This document shows positions 23,588-34,989 of a DNA stretch of 64,000 nt, one piece after another. This DNA comes from Emergomyces orientalis. Taxonomy: Eukaryota; Ascomycota; Eurotiomycetes; Onygenales; Ajellomycetaceae. The stretch is from positions 1,302,001 through 1,366,000 of the forward strand of contig MOWL01000068.1 in NCBI GenBank assembly GCA_002110485.1, written 5' to 3'. The notes beneath the pieces were generated by a model. That model saw nothing but the letters and a program-made list of their open reading frames with translations, was not told the origin of the DNA and did not search any database. Position 1 is the first letter of the stretch. The number at the start of each line of letters is the position of its first letter. The position numbers and the translations under genes were made by a program.

Positions 23588-25886
23588 ATGCTATTGCGAA
23601 TGGGTACAAGGACTTTTACTTTCACAAACCTCACCCGATACGGCAGAAATATCACCCTCATTAACAAGTCCCATCTTACAAAAACGAAAACAACTTTCTC
23701 AGCATATACCACAAGGGAAAATATGGCCACGTTAGCTACCTTCAAGCCGCCCGTAGTGCAAAATGAACCAACTGTGAGTTTTACAAACTACCGCTCTTGA
23801 AATATCTGTTTGGGGGGCAGGGATGGGCGCAACAAACTTGAGAGAACAGTATTACGCGACGTGGGAGGTGAACGAGCAAGATTCCAATGCAGGTCATAGA
23901 AGTAACAACTATCTAACTGCTTGCCCTCGTTTGGAGGGGGGAAAACTGTACGAACAGCAAAATTACGCCAAAGGCTCACCAGAGCGGGAGAAGCTCGCGA
24001 GTGCAATTGCGGCGTTCAAGAAGCAGGCTCCTTTGCAGATTCCACTTGTTATCAACGGGAAGCACGTACGTACATGTATATCATTTTCTACTACCATTTC
24101 CCCTCAGCAATGTAAATGAAACATATATATATATAAACCATCGCACAAACTAACCACACCATTTCCCGTTTATCTCCACCTCACAGGTAACCCCGTCCTC
24201 TGAGCTACAAACTCAACTCAACCCGTCCGCCTACAAGGCCACTCCCGTCGCCAAGTTTCATGCAGCTAGCCCACAAGAAGTCACCACGGCCATTGAGACT
24301 GCGTTATCCGCAAAGAAATCATGGGAAAATTTACCTTTCGCGGACCGCGCAGCAATTTTCCTGAAAGCGGCTCATCTCATCAGCACCAAGTATCGCTATG
24401 AGTTGATGGCAGCGACGATGGTTGGCCAAGGGAAGAATGCGTGGCAGGCAGAGATCGATGCTGCGGCGGAGTTGTGTGATTTTTTGAGGTTAGTGTATTT
24501 TTCATCGTTTGTTTCTATTTTGGTTGGATGAGGGAGATTGGATTATTGATTTGGTGAAATTATTATGAATAGGTTCAATGTCCAGTATGCTGCCGAGATT
24601 TACACCCAACAGCCTGTTCATAATGCCCCCGGGGTTTGGAAGTAAGTGCCCTTCCTTTTGTTTTTCTTGTTCGAATTGTGGAATATCATCTTCACTATTC
24701 TCGAACGGTTCGACCTTTCCCCACCAATATCTAACAAATCCCCCCGCCATCGAAAAGCCGGCTGGAATACCGACCCCTAGAGGGCTTTGTCTACGCCGTC
24801 TCCCCATTCAACTTCACCGCCATCGGGGGTAATCTCCCCGCTGCCCCTGCCCTCATGGGAAACGTAGTGGTCTGGAAACCATCTCCATTCGCCGTCGCAG
24901 CGAATTTTCTAACCTATAGCATCCTCGTCGAAGCCGGGCTCCCCCACGGCGTCATCCAATTTGTCACCGGCGATGCCGAACAGATCACAAAAACAGTTCT
25001 TGACCACCCCCACTTCACCGCCTTGCACTACACCGGCAGCACGGCCGTCTTCCGCTCTCTATACGGCAAAATCGCCCAGGGCGTCGCAGACAGCAAGTAC
25101 ACCAGCTACCCCCGCATCGTTGGCGAGACAGGCGGCAAGAACTTCCACCTCATCCACCAAAGCGCCGATATCCCCAACGCCGTGAAAAACACCGTGCGCG
25201 CTGCCTTCGAGTTCCAGGGCCAGAAGTGCAGCGCCTGCTCACGCGCGTACGTCCCCGCCAGCATCTGGGCTGAATTCCGCCGCCAGCTCATCGCTGAGAC
25301 ACAGGCGTTGAAAATCGGGGATCCGGAGGATTTCTCCAATTTCATTGGTCCTGTGATTCACGCGGCGTCGTTTAAGAAACTATCATCTGCCATTGATGAG
25401 GCGAATAAGGATTCTCGTCTCGAGTTGCTTGTCGGTGGCACTTATAGCGATGAGACGGGCTACTTCATCCACCCGACCGTCTATGCGACGAAGGATGCGT
25501 CCCATCCCATTTTCAGCACGGAGTATTTCGGGCCCATATTGGCCGTTCACGTGTACGATGATGCTGATGGGCCCAGCGCCTTCGAATCCATCTGCAAAAC
25601 TATCGATACGACTAGTCCGTATGCGCTGACGGGGGCGATATTCGCGCAGGATCGTGCGGCGGTGGCGTATGCAGAAGACGTGCTGCGGAGCTCTGCAGGG
25701 AACTTTTATATCAATTGTAAGTGTACGGGGGCTGTGGTGGGCCAGCAGCCGTTTGGAGGGGCGAGGGCGTCGGGAACGAATGATAAGGCTGGGAGTCTTG
25801 GGTTGTTGAATCGGTTTGTGAGTGTTAGGGCGCTGAAGGAGGAGTTTGAAGGGTTGCAGAAGGTAAAATATGTTAGTAATGAGTAG
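23588..25886 (+). CDS. PUT2: delta-1-pyrroline-5-carboxylate dehydrogenase, mitochondrial
   Basis: Five exons: 23588-23773, 23958-24065, 24187-24488, 24573-24641, 24758-25886, encoding 597 aa. It oxidises P5C/glutamate semialdehyde to glutamate with NAD+, the second step of proline catabolism, in the mitochondrial matrix. The first 45 or so residues are rich in Arg, Lys, Ser and Thr with no acids, as expected of a mitochondrial presequence. The aldehyde dehydrogenase fold is clear: the YTGSTAVF cofactor loop, the ETGGKN general-base motif, the GQKCSA motif with the catalytic Cys, and PFGGARASGTNDKAG near the end. Length is slightly above the usual 560-580 aa. Intron 1 (184 nt) contains an ATG at 23823 in frame with exon 2, so an alternative cytosolic N-terminus is possible. 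Proline-utilisation genes in fungi are often induced by proline; nothing here shows that directly. Confidence 0.94.
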
Positions 25887-26686
25887 GGAGGTTGTTAAGG
25901 TTCAGGGGGTTTGAGGGAGGAAACTTCCTGTTTCGGCTCATTATCGAATTTTAATGGCGTGCGGGGGGAATTTTGTGATGAAGTGATGAAGGTATGATTT
26001 GATTTGATGTGAAAGTTAGTTGACCCACGTATAAATAACCTACTAGGTAGGCATCTAAGGTACATTGGCACAAGGATTTAGGTAGTTATGAAAACAAAAT
26101 GAGCAAACAATAATGTGGCAATGGTTGTTTTATATTATATACTATACAATCCCCAGATCACCTCGATGAACTTATGTATAAACTACATGTATTCACACGT
26201 TTTCTTTCATGATATCACAGAGCTATTAGGTTACGCGCTAATGCCATTCTCACGAAGCCTTTTTATTCATCCTACCCACCCGGGCAGCTTCAAAGCGAAG
26301 CCCTTCTTTATTTAGCTTGAGGAAGCAGGTAGGCTCCTCCCGCCAGCGATCGTCTACGAAGGATAGAAGAAATCAGACGCGAGGTTGATAAGCTTTTGAA
26401 TAATCAACCTGATCGTTGATGGACGGGGCGGTCTCGAGAGCTTCCAGGATTGCCTGGTGGTTTTCTTGATTCATAGGAGGGGCTATCAGACACGACAAAC
26501 CTGCACACACCTGTTTTTGGTAAGGACTGTATGTAGTAAGATAAGGCAATTGAAGGAGCAACAAGACGGGCGCGAAGCATCGAAATTCAGTTGCGACCTT
26601 TTGTTTGGACGAGTGTCCTCCTAAAAACCTTTCCTGTGGTTGGAAAGTTAGGTCATATCAAAACAAAATAAAAAATAATAAAAAAA
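25887..26686. other. intergenic between P5C dehydrogenase and 5S rRNA
   Basis: No gene is seen. A perfect short palindrome CCTACTAGGTAGG lies at about 26039-26051. AT-rich sequence with A-runs (26663-26687) on the plus strand supplies the T-run terminator of the 5S gene on the minus strand. Confidence 0.4.
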
Positions 26687-26806
26687 ACATACGAAAGCCC
26701 GGATTCGCTGGTGGTCACCCACCCAACTACTAACGGGCCGGCGAGTGGCTTGAGTTACGGCTGAGCGGACGGGAAGCCCTATTTTCCACTCCCTATGTTC
26801 GTATGT
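26687..26806 (-). rRNA. 5S ribosomal RNA, copy A
   Basis: The minus strand matches the fungal 5S consensus along its length: the GGGCTTCCCGTCCGCTCAGC block, the GTTAGTAGTTGGGTGGGTGACC internal promoter (A and C box region) and the GCGAATCC arm. The 5' ACATACGAA pairs perfectly with the 3' TTCGTATGT to form helix I, giving 120 nt. A T-rich tract follows on the minus strand as Pol III terminator. A second copy at 37143 differs by a single base that I can see. Confidence 0.93.
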
Positions 26807-27408
26807 GACAGGAGAGGAATCAATGGGATTGATCAACGGGACGCCCTCACTCCCCCCGTTCTCCTCCCTAGTGCTCTTTGAAATGGCATGTGTGTACTCT
26901 ATAGTGTGTAGTGTGGGTGTGATAGAGTTGATCTGAGTTCAAATGCACTGTTCGGAGGTTGCCTAAGCTTACTACCACGAGAACAATCATTTCGTATATT
27001 GATATAAAAGAGTGTTATCTTTCTTGAGGGTGTCAGGCCGGGTATTTGTGTATATCTTCGTCTGGTTCGTTCCTGGCGAGCCAAAATGTTGGAGACACAC
27101 TAGCGCTGTTCTGGGACTAGCGAACAGCCCAACGGCTGCTCCGGTCTAGCCGCAATAGACCTAGCGCAACAACACACAAACATCCCCCGTCCTTCTCTTC
27201 TCCTCTCTCTCTCTCTCTCTCTCTCTTCTTTCTCCTCCTGTTCTTCTGCTCTCACCGCCCTCATTCGACCCTCTCCCAACCTCACCTCACCTCACCTCAT
27301 CACCATCACCATCACCATCACCATCACCACCACCACCTCGTCCATATCTCCCGTCCTTCTGTTTTATTTCTCTAACCTCACTCCTCCAATACTACCCCAC
27401 AAACCACA
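26807..27408 (+). promoter_or_regulatory. beta-tubulin promoter/5'-UTR with CT and CATCAC repeats
   Basis: Just upstream of the tubulin ATG lie a (CT)n run at about 27202-27227, CTCAC repeats at 27280-27298 and a (CATCAC)n run at about 27297-27332. Pyrimidine-rich leaders like this are typical of highly expressed fungal genes. No TATA box is evident. Confidence 0.5.
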
Positions 27409-29603
27409 ATGCGTGAAATCGTATGTTAATGAATCCCCCCCTTTTTTTTTACGCGTCTGCGAGACCCTGCCCGTTACTCTCGTTTACCCTTGTCGCCCCC
27501 CCTCCCCAACTACATCCTCTTTCTGATGCCCCATTCTACATCAAAAAAACATATACCTGCGCCCAAGAATCTTTCTTAGAAACAGAAAATAATGCGAATG
27601 GGAACTCGATTGCTAACGTGTTTGTTATTGTTTTTTCCGATGTTTATCTAGGTTCATCTCCAAACCGGCCAATGCGTATGTTTACTCAACTTAACACAAC
27701 TCAGCCCAACAACTCCCCTTCCCCCCAATTGGGCGAGATATTTATATTTATTCTCCCCCTTTTTTTGATTAATATTGCCATTTGGAGGTTTTGATATCTA
27801 ACTTTTGGAGCTATTTATTTGATAAATAGGGTAACCAAATTGGTGCTGCTTTCTGGTATGTCAAAAGATTTCCCTCCCTCGTCTCAATCAATATATTGGA
27901 CGTTGCTTCTTCATAGTGGGTTGTGTCCGTTTACATATTTGTACTGACAACCTTTCTTCTTAATAGGCAAACCATCTCTGGTGAGCATGGCCTCGATGGC
28001 GCTGGCTAGTAAGTACTACAATCAAATATATATATATACCTTTTAAAATCTCGATTCCTAACTCGATCAATAGCTATAATGGCTCCTCCGATATCCAGCT
28101 TGAGCGCATGAACGTCTACTTCAATGAGGTAGGAGAACGTTTCCCAATTCGCGAGAGTAGCCGTCAGTCTACTAATCGGAATATCCCATTAGGCTACCGA
28201 AAAGAAATATGTCCCCCGTGCCGTCCTCGTCGATCTCGAGCCCGGTACCATGGACGCCGTCCGTGCCGGTCCCTTTGGCCAGCTCTTCCGCCCAGACAAC
28301 TTCGTTTTCGGCCAGTCTGGTGCTGGAAACAATTGGGCCAAGGGCCATTACACTGAAGGTGCTGAGCTGGTCGACCAGGTCATCGACGTCGTCCGTCGCG
28401 AAGCTGAAGGCTGCGACTGCCTCCAAGGTTTCCAGATCACTCACTCCCTTGGTGGTGGTACCGGTGCCGGCATGGGTACCTTGTTGATTTCCAAGATCCG
28501 TGAGGAATTCCCAGACCGCATGATGGCCACTTTCTCTGTCGTTCCTTCGCCAAAAGTTTCCGACACTGTTGTCGAGCCTTACAATGCCACCCTCTCCATC
28601 CATCAGCTCGTTGAGCACTCCGACGAAACTTTTTGTATCGATAACGAGGTATGATTCGATCAATAACGTTTTATTCCCTCCTAACCATCAATTTTAGCTA
28701 TGGTTGTTCTAACTGGATATACAGGCTCTATATGACATTTGCATGCGGACTCTTAAGCTCTCTGAGCCATCCTACGGTGACCTTAACCATCTCGTTTCCG
28801 CCGTCATGTCCGGCGTGACCACCTGCCTCCGATTCCCCGGTCAGCTCAACTCTGACCTCCGGAAACTCGCCGTCAACATGGTTCCCTTCCCTCGCCTCCA
28901 TTTCTTCATGGTTGGATTTGCTCCTCTTACCAGCCGTGGCGCGTACTCTTTCCGTGCCGTCACCGTCCCAGAGTTGACCCAGCAGATGTACGACCCTAAG
29001 AACATGATGGCTGCTTCTGATTTCCGTAACGGACGTTACCTGACCTGCTGCGCTATCTTGTAAGTTCCCTCAAAATCACACTACTTCTCAACTATCTCCT
29101 TCTAATTAACTGTTTTTCCCCATTTAGCCGCGGTAAGGTCTCCATGAAGGAGGTCGAGGATCAGATGCGCAACGTCCAAAACAAAAACCACACCTACTTC
29201 GTCGAGTGGATCCCCAACAACGTGCAGACCGCTCTCTGCTCCATCCCACCCCGCGGCCTTAAGATGTCTTCCACCTTCGTTGGAAACTCCACCTCCATCC
29301 AGGAGCTCTTCAAGCGTGTCGGTGACCAGTTCACTGCTATGTTTAGGCGCAAGGCTTTCTTGCATTGGTATACTGGCGAGGGCATGGATGAGATGGAGTT
29401 CACGGAGGCGGAAAGCAATATGAATGATCTCGTTTCTGAATATCAACAGTATCAGGATGCTAGTGTTTCGGATGGAGAGGATGAGTAGTAAGTTTTCCTG
29501 ACTTTCCACGAAATTGAGGCACTTATCTCTGGTTACGTGTGTATACTGACAAGTTATTCCTTGTGATAGTGTCGAGGAGGAAATCCTTGAGGGCGAGGAG
29601 TAG
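27409..29603 (+). CDS. TUB2: beta-tubulin
   Basis: Nine exons: 27409-27420, 27652-27675, 27830-27855, 27967-28008, 28074-28128, 28193-28648, 28725-29059, 29128-29487, 29570-29603. They encode 447 aa, the normal length. It forms the alpha/beta heterodimer of microtubules. The MREI autoregulatory N-terminus, the GGGTGAGMG tubulin signature (GTP binding) and an acidic C-terminal tail ending in EGEE are present. The first exon encodes only MREI and the last only 11 residues; introns of 64-231 nt cluster at the 5' end, as usual for this gene in Pezizomycotina. Benzimidazole-contact positions look wild type: Phe167 in ATFSV, and Glu198 and Phe200 in DETFC. The sequence therefore predicts sensitivity rather than target-site resistance. 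It is isolated from other cytoskeletal genes. Confidence 0.98.
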
Positions 29604-30684
29604 AAAGGGAAGAGAAGCTAAATGTGAAACTGAAGTCAACAAACCAAAAGCCGATGAAGCGCTTTTTTTTAGCCTAATTAAATACTTCCTAGTTGTTTCT
29701 CGTTTCTTCTGTTTCTGTTTCACGTTCTATTTTATTCTGTTTAGTAGCGATAAAAACCAATCAATTTTTATACCACAAGCCAAATTACATACTGCGAATT
29801 TTATTTTATGTGAAACGTTTTATACTTGATATGCTATCCATTCTTTTGTGTGTGTGGGTGGATGTGAGTGCGTGCTACTGGGTTTTATTTAAGCAAATAA
29901 TTTTTTAAATCTGAGATGAGATGAGATTATCTGAGGGGTGGGAGTTCGAAGTTTAGCAAATCAAAATGCTACACAGATCTCCCACTCTCTCTTTCTCTCT
30001 CTTCATTTTATTTTGGAAAGGGGAAAAGAAGACGGGCGGGGGGTGGATGGATAGTGATGGGAGTAGATAAATTTTAGAAATGAAAGAATTATATATAACT
30101 AACTCTATATATATAATATCTGTTAGAAGAGCTTGTTCCCTGTCTGCCATACCTACCTTTGTATTGATTTTTTATTTTAGCAAATAAGCCTTATGGTAAC
30201 GAGGGGATTTTTGATTAGTATATACAAAAAAATAATATATAAAGGAGAAATTTCAGGGGGGAGAATATAAATTATTCTTTTTCTTTTTTAAAAAATACTG
30301 GTATTGATGGAGTGTATACAGTACAGTGCAGTTAACCACAGCATCATCCGTCCATCCGTCCATCCATCCATCCATCCATTATATAAATATAGGTAGGGTT
30401 AGAATACACAAAACTTACTTCTGTTCATAAAACAAACTCAGGAGAGACCTGTCACCAGTGATAATAAACAAAACAAACCAGAAAATATAGGGGAAAAAAA
30501 AAGGTGCTCACTCGGGAAAAGATAAGGCAAAAAGCCAATGATCAATCATTAGTCCCAAACAAACAGATACACCCCGTTCCCCCCCAATCAACCGTTGAAA
30601 ACAAAAACAAAAACAAAAAACATCGCATGACTCTCACCTTCGCCAAATGTTCGGTATTATTTAGCGCATTTTTTCATTTTAATA
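29604..30684. other. intergenic, convergent 3' flanks
   Basis: AT-rich 3' flanks of beta-tubulin (plus) and the Cus2-like gene (minus). It contains a CCAT/CCGT microsatellite at about 30345-30380 and several A- or T-runs. No gene is seen. Confidence 0.45.
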
Positions 30685-32646
30685 TCAGCGCGCCGCTTCA
30701 CCCTCCAGCCATGACCCGAATTTATCAAGTCGCTCAGCTTCCTCTTCGCTAGCTTGTTCGCTACCCTCTTCAGCATCAACAGCAGCAGCAGTCGCCGCAT
30801 GCTTCGAGCTGGATTTCTTGAACTTCTCGCTGCCGTCGGCTATATATGCTACCACCCGTGTGCCGGAGAAGAAGCGGCCGTCCATTTTCTATATGTAGAT
30901 GTATATAGGGTGTTAGCTAAACGGAGGGGTTTCTTTTTTTCCGTTATGAGTCTAAATATGGGGAAATTGTTGGTTCCTTCGTTCTGAAAACTCAAATAAA
31001 ACGCACCTGGACGCAGATATTTGCTGATTCGACATCGGCGAACCGGACGCTCGCCACGCCCTCTTCCTCCTTATCGTATAGTACGACATTCGTGACGTTC
31101 CCAAGTTTTGAGCATTCTTGTCGAATATCTTCCTTGATATCTAGGATTGCGGCTGGGTCCTCCTGGGAACAAACGAGTTTGGGTTAATATGGGACGTACA
31201 TTAAGGGGGTGAAAGGAAATTATTTTTTTGTTGGGGGGGGGGAATAGTATCATTGTTTGGACGAAACAGAGTATTGCCCTTACCTCAAGTTCTTGTTGTG
31301 TAAACATATGTTTCAGAATAACCACTTTGTCCCATCGAGATGAACTTGGGGGGGCCGTTGAGGGTTCATCATCATCCCAGTCCGCAAGTTTGCTATAGAC
31401 AAATCGGGAAATATGAGTATAAGTTTGCACATCATGAAATACACCAACAAGAGTTAAAATCAAAAGCAGAGGCACCACGAACCTATTCAATCGTTGCGTT
31501 TTCTTCATGATTTTCCTCTTCTCATTCATATTTTGCTTGACAGGTGCCTCCTTTTGCGCTTTGAATGAGAAATCTGCTGCCTGCACCTTCATTTTGCCCT
31601 GCGGGCCCGTTTCTCCAAATCTAAAATCCGTATCATCAAGCATTTGTATGGCAAGGCTAACAGATTCGGGCCGGAAGTATACGATCAGCGCATCCCCCTT
31701 AAACTTCCCTTCATCGTCAATATACATCTTTATCCGTGGACGTCGCCGGTCGATTTCCTCCGCAATAACGCCGCATTTGCTGAAGACATCGTTCACTTCT
31801 TCCATTGAGGCATCGAGCGGGATCGACGTAACGTAGACGGCGGTATTTACGCGAGGTTTTTTGGCCTTGGGCGCCTGGGTCTGTTTGTTTTCCTGTGTAG
31901 AGTGGTCGCAATGGTATTTTAGTTTTAGTATAACATCCCATCTTTCCATAGTAAAGGTGGTTTCAAACTAACCTCTTCCCCATTGGTATAATTTTTCCGC
32001 TTCAATCGTCGTTGCTGCTGCTGCTTGAGATCGGCGGGTTCGTGTTCATCTACACCTTCAATTCTATACGCCTCTCTCTGTTGTTCTAAGAGGGCATCGT
32101 CCACCTATGTACTTCGCCCAACAGACCAAAATAAACAAAAACGGTCAAGCAATTAGAATACTGTCCTGCATCCAACGGGAATGTAGGATGATATCTGGTT
32201 TTTTCTCGACCCCTGATACCGGAGGCGAAAACAACTAGGGCTACGTGCAATGGAAAAAACCTTGGGGATTTTATATTTTCTTTCCCCAGAAAAGGCTTTC
32301 CCGTGCACACCCTCTGGTTGTTTTTGTGTCGCCAGCAACTTATTCTGGCTTTCCCAAATCCCGAGATGCAGTCATCATTGGGACGGGGAAATGGCCAAAG
32401 TCCTTTTTGCGCCAACCAGTGTAGAGAGGGGAAGAAGCAAGAGTTTCATGAAGGGCCTACCAAGGGAACCCATCTCTTCAGCGCATCATCGTACTCCCAC
32501 TCTGATCCATCCTCCGCCTCCAACACATATTTGTCGTCAAGCTTAGAATAGGAAATCCTGTAATCGTCATCGAATTCGTCAGGAGATTGCGGGAAGCTCG
32601 CTCGGGTGGTGGTGCTTTGTTCGGGAGGAATTGGAGGTCTCTCCAT
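30685..32646 (-). CDS. CUS2: Tat-SF1/Cus2-like U2 snRNP splicing factor
   Basis: Six exons on the minus strand: 32646-32461, 32104-31973, 31892-31483, 31392-31284, 31162-31007, 30888-30685, encoding 398 aa. Cus2/Tat-SF1 binds SF3B1 and helps U2 snRNA and the prespliceosome form. The N-terminus carries the acidic EWEYDDALKRWVPL motif typical of the family. RRM1 covers about residues 120-212. The second RRM (about 263-355) is a UHM, with the RFF-type motif (DGRFFSG) that binds tryptophan-containing ligands. The C-tail is acidic and ends in LDKFGSWLEGE, a common ending in fungal homologues. Intron 1 is long for this window (356 nt). Its start lies within the conserved N-terminus, so the ATG at 32646 is well supported. 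Confidence 0.9.
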
Positions 32647-34989
32647 GGTTTTGGCTGCTGCTGAGAGGAAATATACGTTGAAATGGATGGTTCGCTTGAG
32701 GAGAAGACGAAGGATTCAGTATCAAAATATGTTGGCAGGCTGTTGTATGGAGATAGTTGAAGCAGAAGGATGGTTGGTTGGATGATAACCACAGCAAAAA
32801 GGGCTTTGATGATGTCGCCTCCTGCAGCCTGCAGGGGCTCCTTGCCGCCTTCACCAAACTAGGTTTAGCCTGACTATATCAAGAACCAGTTCACTTTGGA
32901 TGTGGGAACATTTATGAAGCAAGTCTCAACAACCAACATCAAAACACGAAGGGAACAAAGGAATGATTAAATTTATCTTAGTACTTCACCATGGGGGTAG
33001 TGGTAGGTTATCTAAAGTGTCTCTTCCTGGCTTTTTGCTTCCAATAACCCGTTTGACCAATTCGAGGGTTTCTCACCTAAATTGAGCGGGAACCTGGTGG
33101 ACTTTACCAAAGTATATTCCAATATGAAAACTAATTATCATGCGCTACGGAGGATATCATGTCATAGTATTACTGAACTACGAGAAGAAACGAATAATGA
33201 ATGGAAGGAAGATGCCGTACATTCAATACCCTCCGCCCTTCATATTCTGCCCTTCAGGGAAGAGTGATTGTCCCGATTTCGCTCCGGATGCCTCTGCATC
33301 CAAGAGCATCATCGAACCATTCTCACGGCTTGTCCGTCATCTTCAGAGGACCCCCCCCCCCCCAAACTGCATAAATTCATATCGCCAATCTTTCTCTCCC
33401 TTTCCTCTCTTGTTCTGCCTTCTCTCTTCGCCAGTCCACACTCCAATCTCTCCAGCATGGCTGGCGGGGCCCCTTGAGTGGTCTGGCTTTCCGCATGGCT
33501 GCCTTCCATGAGGATGAGGGCAGCAAGTTCTGGCAGCGAGTCCGGGTATATCAATGATTTATTCTCAGATCATAGTAGCGACGGCAAAAATGAGACCAAG
33601 GAGGCGGACAACCAGGACAGCTAGGATGAGAAGATTGTGAAAGACGACAAAGAGTTCTTATCATGAACCTTGTGACGCCGAGAAGGCTAATCTTGATGCT
33701 AAATGCCTCCCGCGGCATCACTTGAAGAAGAAGAAAAATAGTTGCTATCATGGATAGAGTTTGGGGCTACTCGGTACTAGTGGGTGTGAACTCGAGCGAG
33801 TCAATCGGCTAAACATGAAGATGCTGTACGTACATGAGAAGAAATGAACCAGACTCTCCCACACTATCTGGGCTAAAGCATCATGACTAGTGTGATAAGC
33901 ATCTACCGTGCTCATGAGCCGCAGAAGGCGTTCGTGGGAACAGTGTGTTTGAGAGCGGATCAATTGATCTCTTGTGGAAGTTGGTACTGGAGCAGTTGAG
34001 ATTGGCAAATCACTAGCTCCACATTCTGAAGATCTTCTGGAGAGCCGGACATCCGAAAAAGTGCTGTGACCCTGCTGCAATCTGGCTTTGTGACCGGGCA
34101 GGACAGTAAATATCGGCGAAAGGTGAGGAAAGACCAGTGGTGAGGTTTAATATACGGGCTGGGTTGACAAACATGAAAAATGACCAGAGAGCGCACCAAG
34201 TGTGGGACTCTAAAGCAAGAAACCTGGTAGTTAGGAACAGCGATTGATTGGTAAGGCGGCTGAGAGAAGTGAACTGAAGGGGCTAAGGTACATGATCCCT
34301 GCACAGATGATCAATGCTATTCGAACGCTCCCACCCAGCACCCCGTCGCTGGTTGGTGGAACTGCAGTGTCGGATCCCCGCCATTCACGCTCTCAGTCTC
34401 TATTGCAATGTTGAAAGGGGGCCTTCTCTGCTATCGACCGTCGGTGTGGCCGTATCTCCGCGCCAAATCCGACTACCACTCACGAGGGGTTCAAATCAGG
34501 GTCGCCTCGATATGTTACTGTTGCGTGTAAGCTGATTAAGCGCTAATCCAAGAAGGGCTGAAAGGTGCATTGCGCAAGCGGGCTCGAACCTTGGAAGCTG
34601 AAAAGGTTGGCCTGGTCAAAGTTCAGCTGAATTCTTTATTAATCACTTCTGAGATCTTTATTAGACCTATGATTTACCTTTGGCCGTTATGGCTGATAAC
34701 TTCAGCAACGCTTGAAGATATCTTTAGTGTCTTGGCGGAGAAAGCTAGGAGAATGCTCTCTGCCCATATTGCAGGAAACTAGCGAACGGCAAGTATGTCC
34801 GAAAAATGCAGGCTTATTCCGACGAAATAATAATTGCGGTGCCGCAAACCTTGTGTTTCAAATACCATATATTCAAGGAGGCATTTCGATCTTTTTGCTT
34901 GATTACTGTCTCCGTGGACAGATGATAGTGTCCTGATATGATATCATCATTTTCGGGTTTAGATTTATATCAACAGTCTCATTTACAGA
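32647..34989. other. long intergenic region with possible decayed coding sequence
   Basis: The first few hundred bases are the Cus2-like promoter. At about 33510-33740 the plus strand has two short frames with charged, protein-like sequence separated by stops and a frameshift, possibly a relic. I cannot assign it to a family. A C-run occurs at about 33348-33362. The last part (34800-34989) is the promoter of the MFS gene. No intact gene is seen. Confidence 0.35.

Noticed and set aside
21381..25886. MpaB-like and P5C dehydrogenase genes as part of a biosynthetic cluster
   Set aside because: No polyketide synthase, NRPS, terpene synthase or tailoring genes nearby, and P5C dehydrogenase is a housekeeping enzyme.
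27423..27794. 123-codon frame inside beta-tubulin introns 1-2
   Set aside because: It spans well-supported introns and exon 2 of beta-tubulin in another frame.
34480..34600. Possible tRNA (GGTTCAAATC-like B box)
   Set aside because: No matching A box, acceptor stem or anticodon arm at the right distances.
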